Of a DNA stretch of 64,000 nucleotides, positions 9,346 through 18,729 are shown in pieces. The first letter of the stretch is position 1, and every line of letters begins with the position of its first letter. The stretch spans positions 310,001 to 374,000 of the forward strand of contig JAWKLF010000001.1 of assembly GCA_041392835.1 (NCBI GenBank). The letters run 5' to 3'. A program made the translations under genes and the position numbers. The notes beneath the pieces were generated by a model. It worked only from the letters and a program-made list of their open reading frames with translations, did no database searches and was not told where the DNA came from. Source of the DNA: OLB11 sp041392835. GTDB taxonomy: Bacteria > Bacteroidota > Bacteroidia > Chitinophagales > Chitinophagaceae.

Positions 9346-11376
9346 TTATAAAGGGTCTACATCTATCTGTACACTGATACTTGTATAATTTCGAGTAGCT
9401 GTTAAGAGTGCAACTTGCTGCAATATGCATGGCTTCAGCATTTGAAGATGCTGATAATCTTTATTTGTTTTTAATAAAATTTCTTGAATATAAGCGTTCT
9501 TTATACGTGCTATGCTAGGCTCTGCCGGACCAAATAGCGAGGTTTTGGGTAATGTTTTTAGGGCTTCTGCCAATTTTGCGGCAGCATTCATAGCTGTTTC
9601 TCTAACTCTATGTTTGATTGTAATTTTGATAAGCCTGCTATATGGCGGATATTGAAACTCTTTTCGGGCATCTGTTTCGAGTTGATAAAAAGAACTTATA
9701 TCGTGTTGTAATACTTGTGTTATTAATGGATGATTAGGTTTATATAGCTGTATCATTACTTGGCTCTGCTGATCTTTTCTGCCAGCTCTACCGCTTACTT
9801 GCTCCAAGAGTTGATAAGCTTTTTCGTGAACTCTAAAATCGGGATAGGCTAATAGTGCATCAGCATTTAATACACCCACAAGATTGACATGTTCAAAATC
9901 CAAGCCTTTAACTATCATTTGCGTGCCAACAAGTATATCTATACTTCTTTTTTCAAATTGCTGTATGATTTCTTGATGTTTATTTTTAGTTCGCATCACA
10001 TCCCAATCAAAACGTTGCACTCTTGCTTTAGGAAAAAGTTTCTTAATTTCTTCTTCTACTTTTTCAGTACCATAGCTTTGCGCTTTTAAACGATTGCCAC
10101 CACAGGCTGGGCAAATACTTATATAAGGTGTTTTTGTATTGCAATAATGACAATGCATTTGGTCTGTCATTTTGTGATAGGTAAGCGACACGTCGCAATA
10201 TTTGCAATGAGGTATCCAGGCACAATCAGCGCAAAGAATAAAAGGCGAATAGCCTCTTCGATTTTGAAATAGCAATATTTGTTTTTTGGACGCTATCGAT
10301 TGTTCTATAGCCTGTAATAGTTGACTTGAAAAAAGGCCTTTTACTTTTTTTTGTGCCTGCTCTTTTTTCATATCTACCAATACTACCTCTGGAAGTTTAG
10401 CACTTCCATATCTTGTTTGAAGAATTACTTTTTGAAATTTCTTTTGTTCGGCATTGTATAAAGATTCTATAGATGGAGTTGCACTTCCTAATATAATATT
10501 AGATTGCAGACTATGTGCTAAAAACAAAGCCGCATCGCGTGCATGATAGCGTGGTGCAGGGTCTTGTTGTTTATAGCTTTGGTCGTGCTCTTCATCTACA
10601 ATAATGAGGCCCAAAGCATCAAAAGGTAATAACAAAGCCGAACGAGCACCAATAACTATTGGATATTTTTTGCTTTGTATATTTTTCCAAAGTTCTACTC
10701 GCTCCATCTGACTAAAGCGAGAATGATAAATTCCAATTTGATTTCCAAATACGCCTCTTAGCTTATTTATTATTTGTGCAGTTAATGCTATTTCGGGCAA
10801 TAGATATAAAACTTGTTTTTGCTGTGTTAGGCAATCTTGTATAAGTTTAAAGTAGATATGTGTTTTACCACTGCCAGTAATACCTTGTAGCAAAACAGGT
10901 TTATGATTCTGGAAGGCTTGCACAATGTTTTCATAAGCTATTTGCTGTTCGGTGCTTAATATATTTTGATGTGTAGCACTTGTTTGCTCAAACTGTACTC
11001 GCTCTTGTTCTATAGCTTTAACGGCAAATATGTTTTTTTCTATAAAGGGTTTTAATTGTGTGGTAGAAGCTTGAGCAATATCTAATAATTCTTTTTTGCT
11101 GACCAACTTATTTGTTTGCTGAAGATGTAAATAGCTTAGTAAAATATTTAATTGTTTAGGCTTTTTTTCTAAATTTTCAATTAGATGTTTTAGATTTTCT
11201 TCATCATCAAATGGTTTTTGTAAGAAAATATAATCAGCCAACTTGGGTTTATACTGATCTTTTAGATTTTCGTAAACTTGAACATAACCCTTATCAGCTA
11301 ATTGACGAATAAGCTGTATTGCAGACGTATCGGGTATTAGTTTTTGAATATCCTGAAGGGTAAAATCTAAACTCAT
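9346..11376 (-). CDS. priA: Primosomal helicase PriA lacking the N-terminal DNA-binding domain
   Basis: Replication-restart helicase. The helicase core starts near residue 145 with Walker A GITGSGKTH and contains the DEEH box (VDEEHDQSYKQQD). Next come the zinc-binding cysteines (CADC, CKYC, CHYC, CPACGG), then motifs V and VI (VGTQMIVKGLDFEHV, QVSGRAGR). At 676 residues it is well below the usual 800 or more of Bacteroidota PriA. It opens in what is normally the winged-helix region (SLDFTLQDIQKLIPD..., then DQYKPKL) and has no 3'-DNA-binding domain. The upstream gap of about 240 bp shows no trace of that domain. A TATACTTTG element (11380-11388) lies 3 bp before this ATG, so the short form is probably the expressed form. 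An ATG at 11397 would add only 7 residues. Confidence 0.9.
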   Translation of the reverse strand: MSLDFTLQDIQKLIPDTSAIQLIRQLADKGYVQVYENLKDQYKPKLADYIFLQKPFDDEENLKHLIENLEKKPKQLNILLSYLHLQQTNKLVSKKELLDIAQASTTQLKPFIEKNIFAVKAIEQERVQFEQTSATHQNILSTEQQIAYENIVQAFQNHKPVLLQGITGSGKTHIYFKLIQDCLTQQKQVLYLLPEIALTAQIINKLRGVFGNQIGIYHSRFSQMERVELWKNIQSKKYPIVIGARSALLLPFDALGLIIVDEEHDQSYKQQDPAPRYHARDAALFLAHSLQSNIILGSATPSIESLYNAEQKKFQKVILQTRYGSAKLPEVVLVDMKKEQAQKKVKGLFSSQLLQAIEQSIASKKQILLFQNRRGYSPFILCADCAWIPHCKYCDVSLTYHKMTDQMHCHYCNTKTPYISICPACGGNRLKAQSYGTEKVEEEIKKLFPKARVQRFDWDVMRTKNKHQEIIQQFEKRSIDILVGTQMIVKGLDFEHVNLVGVLNADALLAYPDFRVHEKAYQLLEQVSGRAGRKDQQSQVMIQLYKPNHPLITQVLQHDISSFYQLETDARKEFQYPPYSRLIKITIKHRVRETAMNAAAKLAEALKTLPKTSLFGPAEPSIARIKNAYIQEILLKTNKDYQHLQMLKPCILQQVALLTATRNYTSISVQIDVDPL

Positions 11377-11411
11377 GAGCAAAGTATAAATGTACATGAT
11401 ATTGACTATAT

Positions 11412-11454
11412 CAAAAAAAATTAAACCTCATACGAAATATATCGAAGGTTAAAT
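11412..11454 (-). terminator. Terminator of the LamG/PKD T9SS gene
   Basis: On the minus strand ATTTAACCT (11454-11446) pairs with AGGTTTAAT (11428-11420) with one mismatch, and inner CGA/TCG pairs are possible. Eight T residues follow (11420-11413). It lies between the T9SS gene ending at 11615 and priA, and would insulate priA from read-through. Confidence 0.65.
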
Positions 11455-11614
11455 TTTACGATAGTATATACGATAGAAAAACAATATTATGCTTGCCTTT
11501 GCAAAGGAGATAAACGATTAAGAAAATCAACTCTTATTATTATATGCAGCGTACTTATTGGATATTATGTATACCCTTGGTATTAGTTGTTGAAAATATT
11601 TTTATATAAAATTA

Positions 11615-13621
11615 TTATCGCAACAAGATGACATCTCCTTTCTTAAGTATTTTGCCACATGAGGTTTCGGCCTTGAGGTAGTAATAATACGTATCTTGCA
11701 TAGATGGCTTGCTTCTGAATGTGCCATCCCAGCATGATGTTGGATTGTCGGCTTCAAACACTAACTCACCCCAACGATTGTAAATAGCAAAATAGTACTT
11801 TAAAAAGTTTGCAGCATTTATAATTTTTAAACAATCATTTTTTCCATCGCCATTTGGCGAAAAAGCATTGGGTATAAATATAGAACTCTCATCATTGTTA
11901 TACGAATACACGGTTATAGAATCCATATCTATGCAGGTGCCTAAGGTGCCTGTTACATAAAATGTTGTTGTCTGATTTACGGTAGCATTAGTAGAACCTG
12001 AGTTGGGAGTGGATAGAATATTGGCAGGTGTCCATGTATAGTTTTGTGCTCCTGTAGCTGTTAGTACTATGCTATGATTATTACATTCTACGTCTCTATT
12101 TTTAAAGGCTTCTACATTTATACTTTGTACTACATCTACATAGGTACTTGTGCTACCAGTGCAACCATTGGCATCGGTGCCTAATACTGTATATGTGGTT
12201 GGTGTATTGGGGTTTGCCCACACACTATTGCTATTGGTAACATTCAATCCAATGGGAGGTGACCAAGTATAGTCTATGGCTCCAGATGCTACTAATAAAG
12301 AGCTGTCGCCAGCGCACAAGAGTGGCTGGCTATTGCTTACCGAAACTTGCACATTGGATACTACATTGACCGTAACAGCACTCGTAGCGGTGCAACCATT
12401 GGCATCGGTACCTGTTACTGTATACGTTGTAGTAGCATTGGGTACAAAGGGAACTCCATTGACTACTCCTCCAGTCCATGTATAGCTTACTGCGCCAGTG
12501 GCCATGAGTGTGGTAGGATTATTGCTGCATACAGCACTTGGATTAGCAGTGGCGGTGATGGTAGGGGCTGTGTTTACGACAGTTATATTTGTAAAAAAGG
12601 TATCGCTATGGTTTAGATTGTTTGTGGCAATAAGTGTCACTACATAACTTCCTGGTGTGGTATATGAGTGAGAAGGATTTTGCAAGATAGACGTATTGCC
12701 ATCACCAAAATTCCAATTCCAATTGGTAATTGTAGAATTGATTGCCGTTGATAAATCATTGAACTGTATCAATAAAGAATCGCATGGGTTTGGATATATG
12801 GTACTAAAATTTGCATGTACTGTATCAATTAATAAAATATTGTTTGGATTATAATTACATACAGAATCTATTTCAAAGGTATTTAATGTTCTATTATAAA
12901 TTCTTACTTCATCTAGTACTGCATTCATCCAATAAGGATAGCCAGTAGCTGTTTGTTTGCCAATAAAAATATCATCAACGTTTGTTCCTATGGAATTAGA
13001 TATTACATATGAGTACCGGAAAACTCCGTTTACATATACCGATGCAGTGTGTGTAGTATCGTTATATATCCCCACAACACAATCCCAGTTATTTGAAGCA
13101 ACATATGGAATACCATTGACAGCATTAATACTGCTAAGCGAATTGGCCGCTCCAGTAGCTCCTGCATGGAGTCTATAATTTTCATGAGTTGAATCTTGAA
13201 GAATACAATAGTTTGTAGGATTTTGATTTAATGTAGGACTATAAACCAATGCTTTATCTCCTGTATTATAACCAGCATCGCCTCCTTTGGCAATAATTAC
13301 ATTGTTGAAACAAACGCCATTATAAAAACTTATGGGCTTTACACGAACGCAAAAAGAAAAACTTTGTGATTGCAAAGAAAGATTATTACTTATCTTCATA
13401 TAATCCGAAACACCATCGAATACATATGCACTATTGGGCGTACCCCATTGATCTTGAGTTAAAGTAGCCCCAAAATTTGTTGCGCTATTACCATTTCCAC
13501 TAGCGTCATTGGTATTGCCATTAAAGGGAAGATAAACCATTAAACCAGCGTTTAAATTGACCTGTGCTTCAAGATGACACACTGAAACTATAATAATTAT
13601 GAAAATAAAAAAGTGCTTCAT
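11615..13621 (-). CDS. LamG/PKD secreted protein with T9SS type B sorting domain
   Basis: A 668-residue surface or secreted protein. Signal peptide MKHFFIFIIIIVSVCHLEAQ; a longer frame to 13645 adds 8 residues before it. Residues about 25-235 form a laminin-G/concanavalin-like domain (MVYLPFNGNTNDASGNGN..., ending VLDEVRIYNRTL). A PKD domain follows at about 265-350 (WNWNFGDGNTS). Two Ig/PKD-like repeats contain YTVTGTDANGC and YTVLGTDANGC. The C-terminal type B sorting domain runs over the last 90 residues (IPNAFSPNGDGKND, IYNRWGELVFE, CWDG, TYYYYLKAE, KKGDVILLR). It is predicted to be exported by the type IX system; the ligand is unknown. It lies directly downstream of the glycan gene block on the same strand. 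Confidence 0.88.
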   Translation of the reverse strand: MKHFFIFIIIIVSVCHLEAQVNLNAGLMVYLPFNGNTNDASGNGNSATNFGATLTQDQWGTPNSAYVFDGVSDYMKISNNLSLQSQSFSFCVRVKPISFYNGVCFNNVIIAKGGDAGYNTGDKALVYSPTLNQNPTNYCILQDSTHENYRLHAGATGAANSLSSINAVNGIPYVASNNWDCVVGIYNDTTHTASVYVNGVFRYSYVISNSIGTNVDDIFIGKQTATGYPYWMNAVLDEVRIYNRTLNTFEIDSVCNYNPNNILLIDTVHANFSTIYPNPCDSLLIQFNDLSTAINSTITNWNWNFGDGNTSILQNPSHSYTTPGSYVVTLIATNNLNHSDTFFTNITVVNTAPTITATANPSAVCSNNPTTLMATGAVSYTWTGGVVNGVPFVPNATTTYTVTGTDANGCTATSAVTVNVVSNVQVSVSNSQPLLCAGDSSLLVASGAIDYTWSPPIGLNVTNSNSVWANPNTPTTYTVLGTDANGCTGSTSTYVDVVQSINVEAFKNRDVECNNHSIVLTATGAQNYTWTPANILSTPNSGSTNATVNQTTTFYVTGTLGTCIDMDSITVYSYNNDESSIFIPNAFSPNGDGKNDCLKIINAANFLKYYFAIYNRWGELVFEADNPTSCWDGTFRSKPSMQDTYYYYLKAETSCGKILKKGDVILLR

Positions 13622-13642
13622 GTTCGTTTTGTAATTAGTATT

Positions 13643-13650
13643 CAAAAATA
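13643..13650 (-). promoter_or_regulatory. -7 box of the LamG/PKD T9SS gene
   Basis: TATTTTTG on the minus strand matches TAnnTTTG exactly and ends 21 bp before the ATG at 13621. It suggests this cargo gene has its own promoter although it follows the glycan genes. Confidence 0.5.
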
Positions 13651-13693
13651 CTTTATAAATATCTCTGAATTTATTTATTCTTTGATTTGCGTG

Positions 13694-14893
13694 TTATATA
13701 TTTATAAAGGTGTTATAAAAGTTTTCTTTACTGTGAAACTCAAGCCAAGTATCTTTTGCCGCCAATGCTTTAGATTTATATGTGTTATAGTTAGACATAA
13801 TTTCTATAATAGCGTGGGCCAAATCCTCAGCATTTGTATCTACTACCGCCAGTCCCGTTTGATATTTATTTTTCTGCCAGTCCATCCAAGAATCTTTCGA
13901 TGTAATAAAAGGCTTACATGCTGCAATAGCCTCTGCCAATACTCCAGATGTTCTAGCTCGATATCCTCTACTATTTAAGTATGGTATTAAAATAATATCC
14001 GCACTACCAAAATGGAATTTATATTCTTCACTCGATAATTTTTCTAAAAATAAAGTTTCACATTTTGTATTTATTATTCTAGTCTTTAAGGCTTCTAATT
14101 CTTGTTTTTCTTTTTCTCCAAAAAATTGTAAGACAATTACTAACTTATCAAAAAAAATAGGATTGTGTCTTTTAATGTACTCAATTGCCTCGGTAATGCA
14201 TTCTATACCTTTTTCAATACGTGCTGCTCCTGGTAAATACAACTTGAATTTATTTTTTTCGATATTACTATAGTTTAAGTCTTCCATTTCAAAAACATGG
14301 GGTATAGGCAAAACGGTCATTGGCTTTTTATACTTCTCGGTAAATTGATTTGCAATAACATCGCTATCGGTAACAAAACGAATATATTGATTTCTAGAGA
14401 ATAATGTGAAAGACCAATTATATAATTTAAAAATAAACAATTTAAATGAAGGACTGATATCTATAGCTTCAAGAACAGATGTTCTATACAGTAAACTTAC
14501 AGGGGCTTTTGCTTTACTAAAGGCCAAGGCATAAGGCAACACATTGTACCAAAAAATATTAGGTACAAAAAACTCAATTCCATTTTGAGGTTTAAATTCT
14601 TTGTTTATTATTTTTATTAATTGTTTTGAGATGGACCACCAAGTGGTAAAACGATATAAAAAAGCTCCGAGTATTATTATTTTTCGTACAAATGCATTTG
14701 CATTATATTCAAAAAAAGGAATGGCATTTAGCTCTTCTTTAATTTCATTTGCAATCGAATTTTTAGTATATAAGGCATACTTTATGCCTTGTTCTTGAAA
14801 CGATTGAATGACAGACTTATCATACTCATAGTAATGTCCGACTTTGGTTTCCAAAAACTCATCAAGTATAATAATTTTGTTTACTTTTCTCAT
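13694..14893 (-). CDS. Glycosyltransferase (GT4-like)
   Basis: A 399-residue protein with a GT-B-like layout: an N-terminal half with KVGHYYEYDKSV and a membrane-associating hydrophobic segment, and a C-terminal donor-binding half. The latter contains LYLPGAARIEKGIECITEAIEYI, then DIILIPYLNSRGYRARTSGVLAEAIAACKPFITS, which fits the EX7E-type region of GT4 enzymes. It would add a sugar from a nucleotide donor to a lipid-linked glycan at the cytoplasmic membrane. Its start overlaps the stop of the upstream SDR gene by 4 bp (ATGA), indicating translational coupling. Donor and acceptor cannot be predicted. It is the last glycan gene of the minus-strand block. Confidence 0.75.
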   Translation of the reverse strand: MRKVNKIIILDEFLETKVGHYYEYDKSVIQSFQEQGIKYALYTKNSIANEIKEELNAIPFFEYNANAFVRKIIILGAFLYRFTTWWSISKQLIKIINKEFKPQNGIEFFVPNIFWYNVLPYALAFSKAKAPVSLLYRTSVLEAIDISPSFKLFIFKLYNWSFTLFSRNQYIRFVTDSDVIANQFTEKYKKPMTVLPIPHVFEMEDLNYSNIEKNKFKLYLPGAARIEKGIECITEAIEYIKRHNPIFFDKLVIVLQFFGEKEKQELEALKTRIINTKCETLFLEKLSSEEYKFHFGSADIILIPYLNSRGYRARTSGVLAEAIAACKPFITSKDSWMDWQKNKYQTGLAVVDTNAEDLAHAIIEIMSNYNTYKSKALAAKDTWLEFHSKENFYNTFINI

Positions 14894-15825
14894 GCCAAAA
14901 ACCGTTCTTTATTTTCTTGCATCCATTCTATAGTTTGTTTTATTCCATATTCCAGTGAGGTTTTCTTTATAGAAGATTTGTCAACAAGTAAAGTATATTT
15001 TTCAATATTCAAAATTTTAGATTTGGCGCCCACGTATTGAGTTGTATCATATTGTATATCGTCAAAATCATATCCGACAATTTCGCAAATAATTTTTGCA
15101 AATTCCTTTATTGAATAATCCATACCTCCGCCAATATTTATGATGTCATTTGAAACTGTTTTATTTAAATTGAAAGCTATATCTATAAAATCCTCTACAA
15201 ATACAAGTTCTCTTCTTTGTTCTCCATCGCCCCAAAGAATTACTGGCTCTTTATACATTTTACCTCTGATGATTTTTCGAATTAAATCGTATATAAAATG
15301 CGCTTGTCTATCGTCGGTGTGATAGCCAGGACCATACAAGGTACTTGGAATAAAATATAAATAATTCATTCCATATTGTCTTTGCAAGCATTCTAAACCC
15401 ACTAGTAGCATACGTTTGCAATGTGCATAGGCATAAAATTTATCATAGGGTTCTCCTTGCATGTATTTTGACTCTACTAAGTCATTTTCTGTAGCATAAC
15501 TTACACTAGTGCCAAATGTTATCATTTTGGCATGTGGAGCAAACTTTTGCCACCATGCTAAAGTATTCGTATTTATTTGCTGATTTACTATCCATTGTAT
15601 TCCTCTTTGTGTATCACAAAAAGTACCTGCTTGGGTCCAAGCGGCTAGATGAAATATATGGTCTATTGTTTCGGGGTTTTGAATAACATTTTCTAATGCA
15701 TTATCTTTTGTTAAATCGCAATTTTTCGAATTCAGGGCCAACGTTTCTATTCCCATTTTATTTAAACTCTTCACAAGGTGTTTACCCAAAAAACCTGAGC
15801 TTCCCGTTACAACTACTTTTTTCAT
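14890..15825 (-). CDS. NAD-dependent epimerase/dehydratase (extended SDR)
   Basis: Nucleotide-sugar-modifying short-chain dehydrogenase of 311 residues. The Rossmann glycine motif is GSSGFLGKH near the N-terminus; HLAAWTQAG follows, and the active-site YxxxK is YAHCK preceded by GTSVSYA. LYGPGYHTDD, WGDGEQRRELVFVEDF and INIGGG match GDP-fucose synthase-like (Fcl/WcaG) enzymes, but the substrate cannot be fixed from sequence alone. It overlaps the downstream glycosyltransferase by 4 bp and follows the RmlC-like gene, so it probably acts on the same sugar. Confidence 0.82.
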   Translation of the reverse strand: MKKVVVTGSSGFLGKHLVKSLNKMGIETLALNSKNCDLTKDNALENVIQNPETIDHIFHLAAWTQAGTFCDTQRGIQWIVNQQINTNTLAWWQKFAPHAKMITFGTSVSYATENDLVESKYMQGEPYDKFYAYAHCKRMLLVGLECLQRQYGMNYLYFIPSTLYGPGYHTDDRQAHFIYDLIRKIIRGKMYKEPVILWGDGEQRRELVFVEDFIDIAFNLNKTVSNDIINIGGGMDYSIKEFAKIICEIVGYDFDDIQYDTTQYVGAKSKILNIEKYTLLVDKSSIKKTSLEYGIKQTIEWMQENKERFLA

Positions 15826-15872
15826 TTTATTTATTTACACAATTATCTTTTTTCGGAAATCCGAAATTTAAA

Positions 15873-16409
15873 TTACCATTTATCTATATCCATTGCACTG
15901 CTATCTCTTTCACTTAAAATAGGATTTTGAATAGGCCAAAATACATTTATTTTGGGGTCATTCCAGCGAACTGTAAATTGGTTATGTACTCCAGAATATA
16001 ATTGACTTTGTTTATAACTAAAAATGCATCTATCGCTCATTACTAAGTGCCCATTGGCGCACCCTGCCGGAACTAAAACTTGCATTCTATTTTTTTCGTT
16101 TAATGTAAAAGATTCCCAATTTAAATACGTTGGAGAATTTTTTCTCATATCCACTACTATATAGTAAAACTCACCCATCAGGCATTGGATTAGCTTCCAT
16201 GTTTTTTCATCGCCATGCAAACCTCGTAGTACATTTTGTTTACTCATACTAATATCATCTTCTACAAACTTTATCAAATGACCGTCATCGTCTTTGAATT
16301 GATAAGTAGATTCATTGAAAGTTTCTACATACTCTCCTCTAAAATCATAAAATACATTCGTTTTTATTATAGAGAGATTGTGAATTTTTTTTGAATGAAT
16401 GATTTGCAT
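15873..16409 (-). CDS. RmlC-like sugar epimerase
   Basis: A 178-residue cupin of the dTDP-4-dehydrorhamnose 3,5-epimerase family. Family marks are FYDFRGEYVETF at the N-terminus, VLRGLHGD (catalytic histidine region), YYIVVDMRKNSPTY, VLVPAGCANGHLVMSD and the closing VRWNDPKINVFWP. It would epimerise a nucleotide-linked keto sugar. The usual RmlC reads RGLHYQ where this has RGLHGD, so it may be one of the divergent CDP- or GDP-sugar epimerases. Genes for RmlA, RmlB and RmlD are not present here. It sits between the broken T9SS gene and the SDR gene. Confidence 0.8.
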   Translation of the reverse strand: MQIIHSKKIHNLSIIKTNVFYDFRGEYVETFNESTYQFKDDDGHLIKFVEDDISMSKQNVLRGLHGDEKTWKLIQCLMGEFYYIVVDMRKNSPTYLNWESFTLNEKNRMQVLVPAGCANGHLVMSDRCIFSYKQSQLYSGVHNQFTVRWNDPKINVFWPIQNPILSERDSSAMDIDKW

Positions 16410-16452
16410 ACTTTAAAATTAAAGTTGCAATTTAGTTAAAAAATGAATGTCT

Positions 16453-18011
16453 TTATCTAAGTAAGATTATATCCCCTTTTTTAAAAATTTTCCCGCAAGG
16501 GGTTTCAGCTCTTAGAAAATAATAATAGGTTCCTGAGGGCGCATCTTTTCCATAAAGATGACCTTCCCATCCTAATGCTATATTATCAGTTTCAAATACT
16601 CTTTGTCCCCAACGATTATAAATAGCAAAATAAAAATTTGAAAAATTTGTTGAATTGGATATCACTTTTATATAATCGTTTAATCCATCTTGATTGGGAG
16701 TAAAGGCATTGGGAATGTATATATTGGCTAGTGCCAGGTCTTCAACTTTTACTTCTACATATGCTGTATCGAAGCAATTACCATTGTTGCCAACAAGCAT
16801 ATAATTTGTAGTAAGCGAAGGCGTTGCTATGGGATTGGCAATGTTGGCATTTGTATGCCCAGTTGTTGGCAACCACTGATATTGCATAGCACCTGCACCA
16901 TGCAACTGACAACTTGTATGGCTACAATTTATATCATAATCTTTTGTGGCTGAAACCATAGGCGGAGGAGAAACCACTACATTTATTGTTTGCGAAGCAG
17001 TACATGAATTTGCTCCGGTGGCGGTTACAGTATAAGTATTAGTGGTGCTTGGTGTAAATGAAACACCATTGGTTATGCCTCCACTCCATGTATAATTTGT
17101 AGCACTACCAGTAGCAGTGAGTAATATGCTTTCGCCTTCACACAAATTATTATTTCCAGTAACTGAAATACTTGGTGCAGGGTTTACAATGATTTCAATG
17201 GAACTTGTAGCGGTACATCCATTAGCATCGGTTGCGGTTACGGTATAGATGTTTGATGCACTAGGCGTAAATGAAACGCCATTGGATATGCCCCCGCTCC
17301 ATGTATACGAAACACCCCCTGAAGCCGTTAAGCTAGTAGATTCGTTTTGACAATTTGTAGTATTACCCGTTATCTGTATTGGAATGAGTGTTGTACAACA
17401 TGAATAGGTAGCGCAATTAGGGGGTATTGTATATTATGCTATTATTATTAAGAATACTTGTTAAAGTTCCATTTAACTTTCCTCCCCATCCATTTTGATT
17501 ATAAGAGATATTCTATTATTTCAAAATCTAATGTGTGTGTTTGAAAGCCACTATTAGGAATAAAGAATGTATGATTTGTTCCAACATTCAAGTTTATTTG
17601 ATTTGATGGAGGTAATTGTGGATCTGAAAAAACTAAAACATTATCAATATATATATTACAATAATTGTCACGAAATATTTGTAAATCCAACCTTAAAGTA
17701 TCTATTCCACATGCTTTAAAATTATATCTAAACTTCATTTTTTGATTTCCTCCTAATCCATTCGTTGGGTGAATTCCTGTATTTAAGCAACTTATCCATT
17801 TTCCAAGTGAGACTGAATCCCACCAATAAACTGACACTATATTTAAGGGAGGAATAACATTAGCTTGTACACCATTAGTTAGCCCAATATTGTTGTCAAT
17901 TAAAACCCATTCTGTGTTATTTGTGAAAAAATCCAAAACATTGGTTGTACACTGTGCTTGTGTAAACTTATTACAGAATATTATAATTGAAAAAAAAATT
18001 AGGGTTTTCAT
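16453..18011 (-). pseudogene. T9SS type B cargo gene broken by two frameshifts
   Basis: The 5' part (18011-17499) encodes a signal peptide (MKTLIFFSIIIFCNKFTQAQ) and a beta-sandwich-like region ending FEIIEYLL, then a stop. One base further on, the other frame continues sensibly (NISYNQNGWGGKLNGTLTS) until a stop near 17430. A second one-base shift restores a long frame (YTIPPNCATYSCCTTL...) carrying two Ig-like repeats (YTWSGGI..., YTVTATDANGC). That frame ends with a full type B sorting domain (IPNAFTPNQDGLND, NRWGQRVFE, KKGDIILLR). No normal start codon serves the 3' part; the apparent one is a TTG in mid-domain. Joined, the product would be about 520 residues. It is either a decayed gene or two assembly indels, embedded in the glycan block. 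Confidence 0.75.
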
Positions 18012-18016
18012 TTTTT

Positions 18017-18721
18017 TTATTTGTACCAACTCTGATGTACTAGCAAACCTTGGCTTGGAAAAAGTGGAAGGTATACCCAGTTCTTACTTTTTTTTATAAA
18101 TTCTTCAACTGCTTTATCGACACCTTCGCAACTTCTTCTGCAATCGTCTAAAATTATAAAAGATTTATCCATCATTTTATCGTCTAAAAAAAGTAGGGAT
18201 TCAATAGTTGCTTTGTAAATATCTACATCGAGATGAACAAAAGAAATTGATGGCAACGAAAGTTTTTTTGAAGATTCAGGAAAAAAACCCGGCGTTACTG
18301 TTGCATTTCTACCTTTAGATTTAAATAAGTTTTCTACTTGTGCTTGGGCTGTATCTTTAAATTGTTGCATATTAAAATTAGCATCTAATTTAGCATCAAC
18401 TGCTTCAAAACCCTCAAAAGATTCAAATACATAAATATGACGATTGGGTTGACAATTTGATAAATGCAGTGCTCCTCCTCCTTTATAAGAACCAATTTCG
18501 ACTATAGCACCTTCTGGGTTACTTCTTTTACAATATTCCCAAAGATTTACTAATCTATTTGTATCTAATAAAGAATAAGGCTTAATCTCTTTACAAGATT
18601 TTAAAAAGTTATCGTCCTTTAAAATTTCAACTCCGTTTTCGTCTAATGGATTTGTCATGATACCATCTGTTTGATATAATCTTAATCCTAATTTTCCTAA
18701 TACTTTATTTAGTAATTTCAT
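18017..18721 (-). CDS. TylF/MycF-family methyltransferase
   Basis: A 234-residue class I SAM-dependent methyltransferase resembling macrocin O-methyltransferase (TylF). Visible motifs are the SAM-binding GAIVEIGSYKGGGALHLS and the acidic loop HIYVFESFEGF. VHLDVDIYKATIESLLFL and FIILDDCRR contribute the metal-binding aspartates of this family. Such enzymes methylate sugar hydroxyls. It is 8 bp downstream of a second methyltransferase gene and 5 bp upstream of the broken T9SS gene's start, so all three are likely cotranscribed. The sugar modified is unknown. Confidence 0.85.
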   Translation of the reverse strand: MKLLNKVLGKLGLRLYQTDGIMTNPLDENGVEILKDDNFLKSCKEIKPYSLLDTNRLVNLWEYCKRSNPEGAIVEIGSYKGGGALHLSNCQPNRHIYVFESFEGFEAVDAKLDANFNMQQFKDTAQAQVENLFKSKGRNATVTPGFFPESSKKLSLPSISFVHLDVDIYKATIESLLFLDDKMMDKSFIILDDCRRSCEGVDKAVEEFIKKSKNWVYLPLFPSQGLLVHQSWYK

Positions 18722-18729
18722 TATATATT

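Noticed and set aside
12276..12616. Two overlapping plus-strand frames inside the LamG/PKD gene
   Set aside because: They are shadows of repetitive Ig/PKD codons; the minus frame has signal peptide, domains and sorting domain.
16453..17145. A separate complete short T9SS protein starting at the TTG at 17145
   Set aside because: The TTG falls in the middle of an Ig-like repeat and the frame stays open and sensible upstream to about 17433.
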